From Nitrospirota bacterium (GTDB lineage Bacteria > Nitrospirota > Thermodesulfovibrionia > Thermodesulfovibrionales > SM23-35): a DNA stretch of 5,332 nt. Below, one piece after another: positions 1 to 5,332 of the stretch (the stretch's first letter is position 1; every line of letters starts with the position of its first letter). Under the pieces are notes generated by a model. It was not told the DNA's origin, made no database searches, and worked only from the letters and a program-made list of their open reading frames with translations. Where the stretch lies: the NCBI GenBank assembly GCA_029883145.1, contig JAOUJR010000140.1, forward strand, positions 1-5,332, written 5' to 3'. Position numbers and translations under genes: made by a program.

Positions 1-197
1 ATGTGGGTTTAACACGAGACATCAGTCAAGGGGGATTGTGTCTTTTGTTAAATAATGAGCTTCCTCCCGGTACAATTCTTGAGTTGAAGTATAGGTTGCC
101 ACATGAAGAGGCCAGACAAATAGTGACTTCTGTCGAAGTTATTTGGCAGAAAAAAATTGATAAGGGCTTTCTAACTGGAGTAAAGTTCAGCACCTAA
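1..197 (+). CDS. PilZ-domain protein, C-terminal part (5' end outside window)
   Basis: The visible ~64 residues match the second half of a PilZ domain, the beta-barrel that binds cyclic di-GMP in many bacterial signalling proteins. Seen directly: the DISQGG segment near the start fits the conserved (D/N)xSxxG c-di-GMP-binding motif; it is followed by an LPPGT-type turn, a strand rich in hydrophobics, then VIWQKK and a terminal GVKF strand, the usual PilZ order. The partner RxxxR motif, which lies N-terminal to this, is not present and would be upstream of base 1. The GTG at base 3 is therefore most likely an internal valine codon rather than the start. The gene ends with TAA at 195-197 and converges on the minus-strand genes to its right. 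PilZ family assignment is fairly safe; what the whole protein does, and whether other domains precede PilZ, cannot be seen. Confidence 0.75.
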   Translation, partial: VGLTRDISQGGLCLLLNNELPPGTILELKYRLPHEEARQIVTSVEVIWQKKIDKGFLTGVKFST

Positions 198-237
198 TAA
201 AACAGAAAGTTAATATTAACTACTAAGGTACTTTCTG
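195..237 (-). terminator. candidate intrinsic terminator between convergent genes
   Basis: Bases 203-210 and 230-237 are perfect 8-bp inverted repeats (CAGAAAGT / ACTTTCTG) separated by 19 nt. Read on the minus strand the hairpin is followed at once by TTTTATTA (202-195), giving the stem plus T-tract layout of a Rho-independent terminator. It would end transcripts coming leftwards from the kinase region, and the stop codon of the decayed kinase tail lies inside its loop. The stem is only 8 bp, A/T-rich, and the loop is long, so termination may be weak. On the plus strand no T-tract follows, so it is not a good terminator for the PilZ gene. Confidence 0.35.
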
Positions 238-345
238 CAGCCCAGCCAGCCTCTCCCACGCATCTTCAACCTCAGGTATCCTTGGATCAGCGTCCTTCCA
301 GAGGGAGAGGAATGTCTCGTAATGCTCTATGGCTTTGTCTTTCGT
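223..345 (-). pseudogene. remnant of a TPR-type kinase C-terminus
   Basis: On the minus strand, one frame reads about 40 residues beginning [20 protein letters not shown] and continuing through [13 protein letters not shown] to a TAG at 223-225. This wording (AIEHYexFLxLWKDADP...EvedAxxRLAgL) is the typical last TPR helix pair and tail of large Ser/Thr kinase/TPR or TolB/TPR proteins in Acidobacteria- and Aminicenantes-like genomes; that link is from memory of the family. There is no start codon with a ribosome site, and the same frame hits a TAG at about 359-361, so nothing upstream is connected to it. It lies downstream of, and on the same strand as, the intact kinase gene, whose own C-terminus is of a different type. 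The simplest reading is a second, mostly deleted kinase or TPR gene. Confidence 0.55.
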
Positions 346-488
346 ACTAGTTCCAGGCTAATGAGGTTTTCCTCTAAGAAGCAATGAGAAGACCTCCCGG
401 GAGAAAAACTCTGTGAGCAGAACATCATCGAAGTTAGGATAATTGGGAATGCATCTCTTTTGAATCCTCAGCAAATCTATCCAATTCC

Positions 489-2897
489 CTACAAATCCCC
501 AAACTTATTCAATCTCTCCTCGTATTTCTGCTTCGCCTTTTTCAAAATCTCTTGAAATCGGGTGTCATCACGCAGGCTGTAATAGAAAGGACTATTCAAT
601 AAAGAGATATAGGAGCAGTCATGATGCTCATAATCTTTCTTCATCTCATCTTCGATATATTGAATCGCTTCATCTTTCATTCCCAATAAAGAGTAGACAG
701 CTCCGTTTTTCCTGATGGCAAGAGCTTTATCTTTTTCCCCTTTTGCTGCAAACACTAAAGATTTATAATTCTGAATAGTTGAAAACCGAGGATGAAGTCT
801 CTCAGCTTTTGTAAGCAATTCTTCGGCTTCGTTATATTTTCTCATCTTAATAAGGAGTAAACTCTTATCGAGAATAACCCAAATACTATCAGGTTCAACC
901 TCATATGCTTTCCCAATAGAAATTTCAGCTTTTTCCAACTCCCCGATGTCCATAAAACATCTGGCAAGAAGAGAATAATAGTAATGATAAAAAGGATCTA
1001 GTTCTGTAGCTCTTGAGCAATGTTTAATCGCCTTCCGAAATAATCCAACTTGCCGGAATAAACGGGCTATTAAATAGATGACTGAAGAAATATTACTGTT
1101 TATAGATATAGCCTTCTTATAACTTTTATAAGCCTTGTCATAATCACCTTTTACATAGTAAACCCAGGCCAGGGCTGTATTCGAACACACAAGATTTGGT
1201 TCCAATTCATACGATTTTTTACAATTCTTTATGACCAGATCAAGATCTTCCTCGTTTCGAGTTATGGTATAATGATTTTGGTAAGCAAAACCCATACCAC
1301 AATAGGCATAAGCATAATTGGGATCGATTTCAAGGGCTCTTCTAAACATCTTCAATGCGGTTTGAAAATCTGCTTCTTTAAAAGAAATAGCATACTTACT
1401 ATTTGTAAAATACCACCCTCTCAAGCAATAGTCATAAGCTTCAATTTTGCTTGGACGGTTGGTCTTGATAGCCGTATCAAGTGAGTCAACTGTGAGTTTT
1501 TCTCTCATCAATGCATCCGCTATGGATCTGGACACATCTTCTTGAACTTCAAAAATTCGTTCAAGCTTCCGGTCATATTTGTCTGACCAGAGATGAAATC
1601 CATCTTCCACATTAATCAGTTGAGCGCTAATACGGATGTTATTCTCTTCTTTCCGTATGCTTCCTTCCATAATGGTTGCCACTCCCAACTCCTGACCAAT
1701 CTCTCTGATGTCTTTCTCTGTGTTTTTATAACGCATTACTGAAGTCCGGGAAATCACCTTCAAATCCGCGAGCTTGGAGAGTTTCAATATGATCTCGTCA
1801 GTCATCCCATCACAGAAATACTCCTGATCTCTCTGGGAGCTCAAATCCACAAAAGGAAGCACAGCTATAGAGTTTTTCCATCTTATTTCACTGGTTGTCT
1901 CGGCTGTAGGTTTTTGTTCAGAAAAAATCCTCCCTGTAGTAGAAATTCCTTTTTCGAGATTGTTCAATTGAGAAAGAAGCTCTTCTGCATCCTGATATCT
2001 CTTCTCTTTATCCTTTTTCATGCATCTCAATATCACTTGGCTGAAACCTTCAGAAATCTGGTCGTTTAGGTCTTTGGGATCTGGAGGCTCTTCACTCTTA
2101 TGTTTCATGGCTATACTTAAAGACGTCTCCCCCTCAAATGGCACTCGCCCTGTCACCATCTCATAAAGAATCACTCCCAGCGAATAAATATCTGACCTCT
2201 GATCGACTTCCTTCCCCTCTACTTGCTCAGGACTCATATACTCTGGTGTCCCTATCATCACTCCCGCATCAGTAATCCCCCTCGTTTCAAGTGATCTTGC
2301 AATCCCAAAATCCATTATCCGCGCATTCCCATCAGCGTCAATCATTATGTTGTTTGGTTTTAGATCTCTGTGTACGACTCCCGATGTATGAGCTTCGACT
2401 AGCCCATCACAGACTTGTTTTGCAACATTAATTGTGGTGCCAATTGCTAATTGTCCTGTTTGCCTAATCAGCTTTTTTAAGTCTTGCCCCTCCACAAATT
2501 CCATGGTGATGAAATGTGTTCCTCGCTCCTCACCAAGATCAAACATCTGGCAGATATTCTTGTGCCTGATCTTGCGGGTCAACCTCAGCTCGTTGCTGAA
2601 TCTTTCGATTGTCTTTTTATCCTTTGCAATCTCGGGCTTGATGAGCTTTAGAGCGATTTTATCTTTTATCTTGGTGTCATGAACCTTGTAGACCTTCCCC
2701 ATGCCCCCTTTTCCAAGCTCCTCAATAATCTGATACCTTCCAGCAAAAGTGGAGCCTGTGGTCAATTCTTCCTTGTGTGTTTCAATGGTTTCTGTCACAG
2801 CGATCTCTTCAGAAGGTTTCAAAGGTGATGCACATTTCCCGCAATAAATAGTATCGTCGGGATTCTCAAACTGACATTGGGGGCATTTGATTGTCAT
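489..2897 (-). CDS. zinc-ribbon / Ser-Thr protein kinase / TolB-like / TPR protein
   Basis: This encodes a Hanks-type (PknB-like) Ser/Thr protein kinase of 802 residues. ATG at 2897 is chosen because GGGGTG sits just upstream; an in-frame TTG at 2924 would add 9 residues but lacks such a site. Domains in order: zinc ribbon with Cys5, Cys8, Cys19, Cys22; kinase domain about 55-315 with glycine loop GKGGMG (62-67), Lys84, Glu103, HRD (176-178), Asn183, DFG (196-198) and SPE (222-224), so all catalytic residues are present; a TolB/adenylate-cyclase-associated type domain about 342-465 (IAVLPF, DGMTDEI, LHLW-like segments); TPR repeats about 486-770; and a tail LRDDTRFQEILKKAKQKYEE. I see no membrane segment, so unlike many PknB kinases it is probably cytoplasmic, with TolB/TPR as a sensing or scaffolding module. 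Its substrate is unknown. It appears monocistronic under its own promoter. Confidence 0.93.
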   Translation of the reverse strand: MTIKCPQCQFENPDDTIYCGKCASPLKPSEEIAVTETIETHKEELTTGSTFAGRYQIIEELGKGGMGKVYKVHDTKIKDKIALKLIKPEIAKDKKTIERFSNELRLTRKIRHKNICQMFDLGEERGTHFITMEFVEGQDLKKLIRQTGQLAIGTTINVAKQVCDGLVEAHTSGVVHRDLKPNNIMIDADGNARIMDFGIARSLETRGITDAGVMIGTPEYMSPEQVEGKEVDQRSDIYSLGVILYEMVTGRVPFEGETSLSIAMKHKSEEPPDPKDLNDQISEGFSQVILRCMKKDKEKRYQDAEELLSQLNNLEKGISTTGRIFSEQKPTAETTSEIRWKNSIAVLPFVDLSSQRDQEYFCDGMTDEIILKLSKLADLKVISRTSVMRYKNTEKDIREIGQELGVATIMEGSIRKEENNIRISAQLINVEDGFHLWSDKYDRKLERIFEVQEDVSRSIADALMREKLTVDSLDTAIKTNRPSKIEAYDYCLRGWYFTNSKYAISFKEADFQTALKMFRRALEIDPNYAYAYCGMGFAYQNHYTITRNEEDLDLVIKNCKKSYELEPNLVCSNTALAWVYYVKGDYDKAYKSYKKAISINSNISSVIYLIARLFRQVGLFRKAIKHCSRATELDPFYHYYYSLLARCFMDIGELEKAEISIGKAYEVEPDSIWVILDKSLLLIKMRKYNEAEELLTKAERLHPRFSTIQNYKSLVFAAKGEKDKALAIRKNGAVYSLLGMKDEAIQYIEDEMKKDYEHHDCSYISLLNSPFYYSLRDDTRFQEILKKAKQKYEERLNKFGDL

Positions 2898-2900
2898 TTT

Positions 2901-2906
2901 CACCCC
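2901..2906 (-). promoter_or_regulatory. ribosome binding site of the kinase gene
   Basis: On the minus strand the sequence GATGGGGTGAAAATG places a purine-rich GGGGTG a few bases before the ATG at 2897. This favours ATG over the upstream in-frame TTG at 2924 as the start, and puts the first zinc-ribbon cysteine at residue 5, as usual for N-terminal zinc ribbons of this type. Confidence 0.6.
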
Positions 2907-2973
2907 ATCTTTCTCAGATGGCAATTAGACTCTTGCTTAAACTCAATTGATCTCTATCTTGGCTACTGCAATT

Positions 2974-3001
2974 ATTATCATATCAGGGAATATGATGTCA
3001 A
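2974..3001 (-). promoter_or_regulatory. sigma70-type promoter of the kinase gene
   Basis: Read on the minus strand, a perfect -35 TTGACA (3001-2996) is followed after 16 bp by GATAAT (2979-2974), five of six bases of the TATAAT consensus. Transcription would begin near 2967, giving a leader of about 70 nt before the ATG at 2897. This is the best promoter-like match in the intergenic gap. The spacer is occupied by an inverted repeat listed separately, which suggests regulation. Confidence 0.6.
2977..2996. promoter_or_regulatory. inverted repeat in promoter spacer, candidate operator
   Basis: ATCATAT (2977-2983) and ATATGAT (2990-2996) form a perfect 7+7 inverted repeat around a 6-bp centre. 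It spans the 16-bp spacer and touches both the -10 and -35 hexamers of the kinase promoter. A dimeric regulator bound here would block RNA polymerase. Half-site size and spacing fit a small helix-turn-helix dimer, but the arms are A/T-rich and could be chance; no regulator gene is visible next to it. Confidence 0.35.
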
Positions 3002-3065
3002 TTGAACGGGAAAGCAGACCTCCCCATGTTTGTCACCAGATGTGCTTATGATTTGAGGTTTAAGA

Positions 3066-3113
3066 TGGTAGCGGGGGCTGGATTTGAACCAACGACCTCC
3101 GGGTTATGAGCCC
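3066..3113 (-). other. 3' fragment of initiator tRNA-Met(CAU), probable att site
   Basis: The minus strand from 3113 to 3066 reads as the 3' part of a tRNA: GGG-CTCATAA-CCC anticodon stem and loop with CAT anticodon, variable AGGTC, T arm GTTGG-TTCAAAT-CCAGC, acceptor strand CCCCGCT, discriminator A and encoded CCA. The three consecutive G:C pairs of the anticodon stem and the overall wording are those of initiator tRNA-fMet. Upstream on the same strand the sequence turns to AAAA and shows no D arm or 5' acceptor strand (no AGCGGGG or CGCGGGG), so the gene is not functional. A 3' fragment ending in CCA and starting at the anticodon arm is the usual duplicated attachment core left by tyrosine-integrase elements. 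The element would lie to the right, with an intact copy further right on the minus strand. Confidence 0.82.
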
Positions 3114-3138
3114 TTTTGATTGAAGACCGCTTTGTGTT

Positions 3139-3164
3139 ACTAACTCGCTGATTTTAAAGTTAGT
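3139..3164. repeat. short inverted repeat beside the tRNA fragment
   Basis: ACTAACT (3139-3145) and AGTTAGT (3158-3164) are perfect 7-bp inverted repeats with a 12-nt centre, about 25 bp from the tRNA-derived core. It could be an integrase or excisionase arm site, but may equally be chance in A/T-rich DNA. Confidence 0.3.
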
Positions 3165-3186
3165 TAGCGGCAACTGAAACCCTTTT

Positions 3187-3202
3187 TTAGCCCAGGGGCT
3201 AA
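3187..3202. repeat. palindrome TTAGCCC-AG-GGGCTAA
   Basis: A perfect 7+7 palindrome around two central bases, preceded on the plus strand by a run of T. The T-run is on the wrong side for a terminator in either direction, so a protein-binding site or an element-end structure is more likely than transcription termination. Confidence 0.4.
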
Positions 3203-3251
3203 TGAACAGGTTATGTGCCCTCTCTGGACCTATAACCTGAGTAATAAGCCC
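3196..3251. repeat. imperfect long inverted repeat (element-end-like)
   Basis: GGGCT (3196-3200) with CAGGTTAT (3207-3214) pairs in register with ATAACCTG (3232-3239) and AGCCC (3247-3251); the segments between the paired blocks differ by one base in length. The result is an interrupted stem with a 17-nt loop. It overlaps the TTAGCCC palindrome. It lies between the tRNA fragment and the transposase remnant, which suggests an attachment-region or insertion-sequence end structure, but no known end sequence is recognised. Confidence 0.4.
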
Positions 3252-3301
3252 ATTATCTTTTGACTTGTTTATGATTGTAAGCATAGAGTCATGCAGGATG
3301 A

Positions 3302-3661
3302 GAGTCAAGATACTCATATATCATGATTCGCTACTACGGCCTTTACTCCAATGCCCACAGGGGGAAGATACGCAAAGCTGTCTCTGCACTCTCCTCTCCC
3401 CCTATCATTGAAGAAAAGACTATATTTGTGCCTTCCAAAGGCTGGGCGGAGATGATAAGAAAAATCTATGAAGTTGATCCTCTCCTCTGCCCTCATTGCG
3501 GCACAAAGATGAAAGTCATCTCCTTTATCGAAGATCACAAAGTTATTGATAGGATCATCCGCCACCTGAAGCTCACCTTCGAGGCTGAGCGGCCACCTCC
3601 ACCAAATAAGGTCCAGCAGGAACTCCTGATGGCAGGCGAGGAGAGGGAGGAGTATTTCTAA
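3302..3661 (+). pseudogene. IS91-family transposase, C-terminal remnant
   Basis: From ATG 3323 the frame encodes 112 residues beginning MIRYYGLYSNAHRGKIRKA, then VPSKGWAEMIRKIYEVDPLLCPHCGTKM and VISFIEDHKVIDRIIRHL, ending after a PPPP-rich tail. These blocks are the standard C-terminal end of IS91/IS801-type (Y2, rolling-circle) transposases, where the RYYG..SN..RG block follows the catalytic domain and a CPxCG pair precedes the end. Full-length members are about 350-420 residues, so roughly three quarters are missing, including the HUH and tyrosine catalytic residues. The frame is closed by TGA at 3299-3301, and no clear ribosome site precedes 3323, so the ATG is probably an internal Met. 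The truncation point near 3300 coincides with the boundary of the palindrome-rich segment. It cannot transpose by itself. Confidence 0.82.
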
Positions 3662-3861
3662 GAGCCTTTGTGGCTGTTTCTTGTCTATTCGATAGCCGAG
3701 TCTATCTTAAACTTTATGGTTTGGAGGGTTTGGATGATTTGTTCCGCTTTTTGAATCGTTGACCTTGCCAGTTTGGATGTAATAATCTCATTTCAGGATA
3801 TCAGTGGGTGAAAATTGCGGAAAATTGTGAGGGATTTAGAGCAAGGCCAAAAAGGAAATTC
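3662..3861. other. non-coding gap, possible IS91 3' flank
   Basis: I find no gene here. It contains small dyads, such as CTAT-TCG-ATAG near 3687 and AGGAA-A-TTCCT near 3855, and should include the 3' terminus of the IS91-type element if that end survives. No terminus sequence or target duplication was recognised, so the element's limit is left open. Confidence 0.3.
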
Positions 3862-4191
3862 CTATAAATATAACACCTCCTCATGAATTATATCACTAAG
3901 GAGGTTTACACAGTTTTTCTTACAGTCCCTTTTATTCTCTTTGGGCCATTTTGTATGGCTATCAAACGCCTGCATCGCTAAAAATTCAAATGATAATTGT
4001 GAGAAGTCCTTATTCTGATAGTCCCATCCAATAAATCCATGAAGTTTATTCACATAAGGTTCCTTATCAAAGTCCTTTTCAGTAATAATTTGTGGGAAAT
4101 TTTCAGGATTGTATCCAAGCCTTTTCTTTTGGACCATTAACAAATACGAAACACTGAATAGAAGCAGTAATACTATTATTGCTTTTTTCAT
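3862..4191 (-). CDS. small secreted or membrane-anchored hypothetical protein
   Basis: This 109-residue protein is not firmly recognised. ATG at 4191 is chosen because GAGGGG precedes it at good distance; the in-frame ATG six codons upstream has no better site. Residues 1-20 (MKKAIIVLLLLFSVSYLLMV) form a classic signal peptide or N-terminal anchor: two lysines, then a hydrophobic core. No lipobox cysteine follows. The rest is polar, with a stretch around 55-85 reading GWDYQNKDFSQL...FDSHTKWP, then two cysteines four residues apart (KRDCKKNCVN). The DYxxKDxS...FDSxTKWP wording recalls, from memory only, the segment just before the catalytic domain in some subtilisin-like (S8) peptidases; no catalytic residues are present and the frame ends at 3862, so it may be a truncated relative. 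It is followed by a likely insertion scar, consistent with truncation. It shares strand with the propeller gene upstream (147-bp gap). Confidence 0.65.
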   Translation of the reverse strand: MKKAIIVLLLLFSVSYLLMVQKKRLGYNPENFPQIITEKDFDKEPYVNKLHGFIGWDYQNKDFSQLSFEFLAMQAFDSHTKWPKENKRDCKKNCVNLLSDIIHEEVLYL

Positions 4192-4227
4192 TTTCCATCC
4201 CCTCTGCACTGGATTACACCTTCCCCC

Positions 4228-4256
4228 AGTTTAGAATCCAGAAACTCTGTTATCAA
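4228..4256 (-). promoter_or_regulatory. possible promoter of the small secreted gene
   Basis: On the minus strand TTGATA (4256-4251, five of six of TTGACA) is followed after exactly 17 bp by TAAACT (4233-4228, four of six of TATAAT). Start of transcription near 4221 would leave a short leader of about 30 nt before the ATG at 4191. The -10 is weak, so the small gene might instead be read through from the propeller gene; no terminator is apparent between the two. Confidence 0.35.
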
Positions 4257-4338
4257 TTCACAGACTCAGGTCACAGACGTGGAGTTTGTCAAGCCTTACT
4301 CCTTCACCTGGCTCTTTGGCTTCCGGGTATGGGGCAGG

Positions 4339-5332
4339 TCAGAATTTCCAGGTGACTTTATAGCGTTTGACGTATTGATATCCCTCTTCATCCTCTTCTA
4401 TGGTGTAAAGCTTTTGATTTTTCCATACCCGAGGCTGAGTCTTAAAAGGAATCTTGACAATATATTTCCCTTCTGAATTAAAAACATCACAATAATATCC
4501 TTCGCCACTTTTAGATTTTTCAAAGGTACTTGAAAATAATCTTCCATCATAATCCACCATGAAAGTCTTAAATGTAGGATAATACTTAGGAAGCTCCTGT
4601 TCAAACTCAGGAGGTATCGGTCTTCCCCCAAATTTTCTTTTTATTTGTTCATTATGTTCTTCTTCGATAACTCTTACTGGCTCATATTCTTTAATAATTT
4701 TCTTAACCAGATTCCCATTCCTATCTTGAATGTTAATTTCATACTTTTCTGAGTCCCCCCAGATGATTTCATCACTCTCTGATAGGCACCAGACAATACT
4801 AGGTGCCAAACTTTCCAATATAGGTATTTTTTCTCTTTCTCTAGTAGCGATGGTATATAACTCTTCAAAATCAGGGCCAAACTTTCTTAAGGAAAAGCCT
4901 TGTTTTTCACCTACCAAAGGCACTTCACCGATTATTTTACCTTTCGAGTCAAGCATAACTCTTAAAAGTCTCCCCTTTGTCCAGGTAGGAGTGTCTTTTC
5001 TAAATACGCCATCAAGTGAAAAAAAGAAAAGTCGCCTTACTATCGGGTCACATATGACAAATTCTTGATTGGGTGAAATTATAATTTGTCTGGGGTATTG
5101 GAACTCGCCCGGTCCTTGACCGAGCTTGCCAACGTTTCTTAAATACTTACCTTTTTTATCGAATACTCTGATTTGTCTCTGGTTCAAATCTAATATATAA
5201 ATATTTTCGTTCTCATCTACTGCAACATCAAATATGTTCTTAAACATTTGCTCTTCTTTTCCTTCTACATCTCCGATAGATAACTCCTCTTCCAAGATAA
5301 AAACATCTTCCCCAAACAATGGCTCGTCTGGA
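4339..5332 (-). CDS. 6-bladed beta-propeller (NHL-like) protein, 5' end outside window
   Basis: About 330 residues are visible, ending in VTWKF and TGA at 4339. The frame stays open to the right edge and reads PDEPLFGEDVFILEEELSIG there, so the TTG at 5319 is probably internal; family members usually have a signal peptide and ~30-60 more residues in front. The segment FDVAVDENENIYILDLNQRQ, followed by IRVFDKKGKYLRNVGKLGQGPGEF, is the hallmark first blade of NHL/6-bladed propellers: a D-x-NIYILD strand, V/I-x-VFD strand, G-x-Y/F turn, and GQGPGEF linker. Later blades (ICDPIVRRLFFFSLDG, EIIWGDSEKYEINI, LFSSTFEKSKSGEGYYCDVFNSEGKYI) are more diverged, as usual. Such proteins are generally exported scaffolds binding proteins or ligands; no enzymatic residues are evident. 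The exact role is unknown. Confidence 0.85.
   Translation of the reverse strand, partial: PDEPLFGEDVFILEEELSIGDVEGKEEQMFKNIFDVAVDENENIYILDLNQRQIRVFDKKGKYLRNVGKLGQGPGEFQYPRQIIISPNQEFVICDPIVRRLFFFSLDGVFRKDTPTWTKGRLLRVMLDSKGKIIGEVPLVGEKQGFSLRKFGPDFEELYTIATREREKIPILESLAPSIVWCLSESDEIIWGDSEKYEINIQDRNGNLVKKIIKEYEPVRVIEEEHNEQIKRKFGGRPIPPEFEQELPKYYPTFKTFMVDYDGRLFSSTFEKSKSGEGYYCDVFNSEGKYIVKIPFKTQPRVWKNQKLYTIEEDEEGYQYVKRYKVTWKF

Noticed and set aside
361..487. Minus-strand open stretch reading NWIDLLRIQKRCIPNYP...LLLRGKPH before a TAG at 359-361
   Set aside because: About 42 residues without a start codon or ribosome site and no family I can name. It could be another gene remnant, being in the same frame as the kinase tail, but I cannot support it.
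3060..3317. Minus-strand 85-residue open frame across the tRNA fragment
   Set aside because: Its end, RRSLVQIQPPLP, is the familiar false translation of a tRNA T arm and acceptor stem, and the rest covers the palindromic segment; it has no family resemblance.
3066..3322. tRNA gene interrupted by a group I intron
   Set aside because: Initiator tRNAs can carry such introns, but no 5' tRNA half was found upstream on the minus strand and the retained part includes the whole anticodon loop and both stem strands.
3314..3565. Minus-strand 83-residue open frame
   Set aside because: Antisense to the IS91 transposase remnant, whose plus-strand frame carries clear family motifs.
4287..4292. TTGACA on the minus strand as a -35 for the small secreted gene
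   Set aside because: No acceptable -10 hexamer lies 16-18 bp downstream; the TTGATA/TAAACT pair nearer the gene fits better.
4279..4476. Plus-strand 65-residue open frame with hydrophobic segments
   Set aside because: It lies mostly antisense to the end of the propeller gene, lacks a ribosome site and has no recognisable motif.
4730..5068. Plus-strand 112-residue open frame
   Set aside because: Fully antisense to the well-supported propeller gene; a shadow frame.
1..5332. CRISPR array, defence system or retron-like locus
   Set aside because: No regularly spaced direct repeats, no Cas, reverse transcriptase, nuclease or toxin-antitoxin motifs are visible on either strand.

Overview
The window looks like bacterial chromosome of moderate-to-low G+C. 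The gene families are a zinc-ribbon/Ser-Thr kinase/TolB-like/TPR fusion, a 6-bladed beta-propeller protein, a PilZ domain and an IS91-type transposase remnant. This mix, and the wording of the kinase and propeller proteins, recall Aminicenantes/Acidobacteria-like genomes. That assignment is from memory of family style, not from a search.

Layout, left to right. (1) At 1-197 (+) is the C-terminal part of a PilZ-domain gene cut by the window edge. (2) At 197-488 there is a hairpin with a T-tract on the minus strand, then a decayed fragment (minus) that reads like the last ~40 residues of another TPR-type kinase; the rest is featureless. (3) At 489-2897 (-) is the main gene, an intact 802-residue soluble-looking Ser/Thr kinase. 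It has a clear Shine-Dalgarno and a near-consensus sigma70-type promoter at 2974-3001, whose spacer is filled by a perfect 7+7 inverted repeat. (4) At 3066-3113 (-) is a 48-nt 3' fragment of an initiator tRNA-Met(CAU), anticodon arm to CCA, with no 5' half next to it. This is what integration of a mobile element into a tRNA gene leaves behind. (5) At 3114-3300 is non-coding DNA with several palindromes, followed by the C-terminal quarter of an IS91-family transposase (3302-3661, +). (6) At 3862-4191 (-) is a small gene with an N-terminal signal/anchor sequence. (7) At 4339-5332 (-) is a 6-bladed beta-propeller (NHL-like) gene running off the right edge.

The tRNA fragment divides the window. 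The kinase side is probably the older chromosomal flank. DNA to its right is probably, or descends from, an integrated element, because in a minus-strand tRNA target the element lies between the rebuilt tRNA (higher coordinates) and the displaced 3' fragment. No integrase, CRISPR array, defence locus or complete transposon is visible. The genes do not form one obvious pathway. The kinase is a stand-alone signalling gene with its own promoter, and the propeller and small secreted gene point to envelope or extracytoplasmic roles. I see no clearly new biological system; the best leads are the tRNA scar, the kinase promoter architecture and the small secreted protein.
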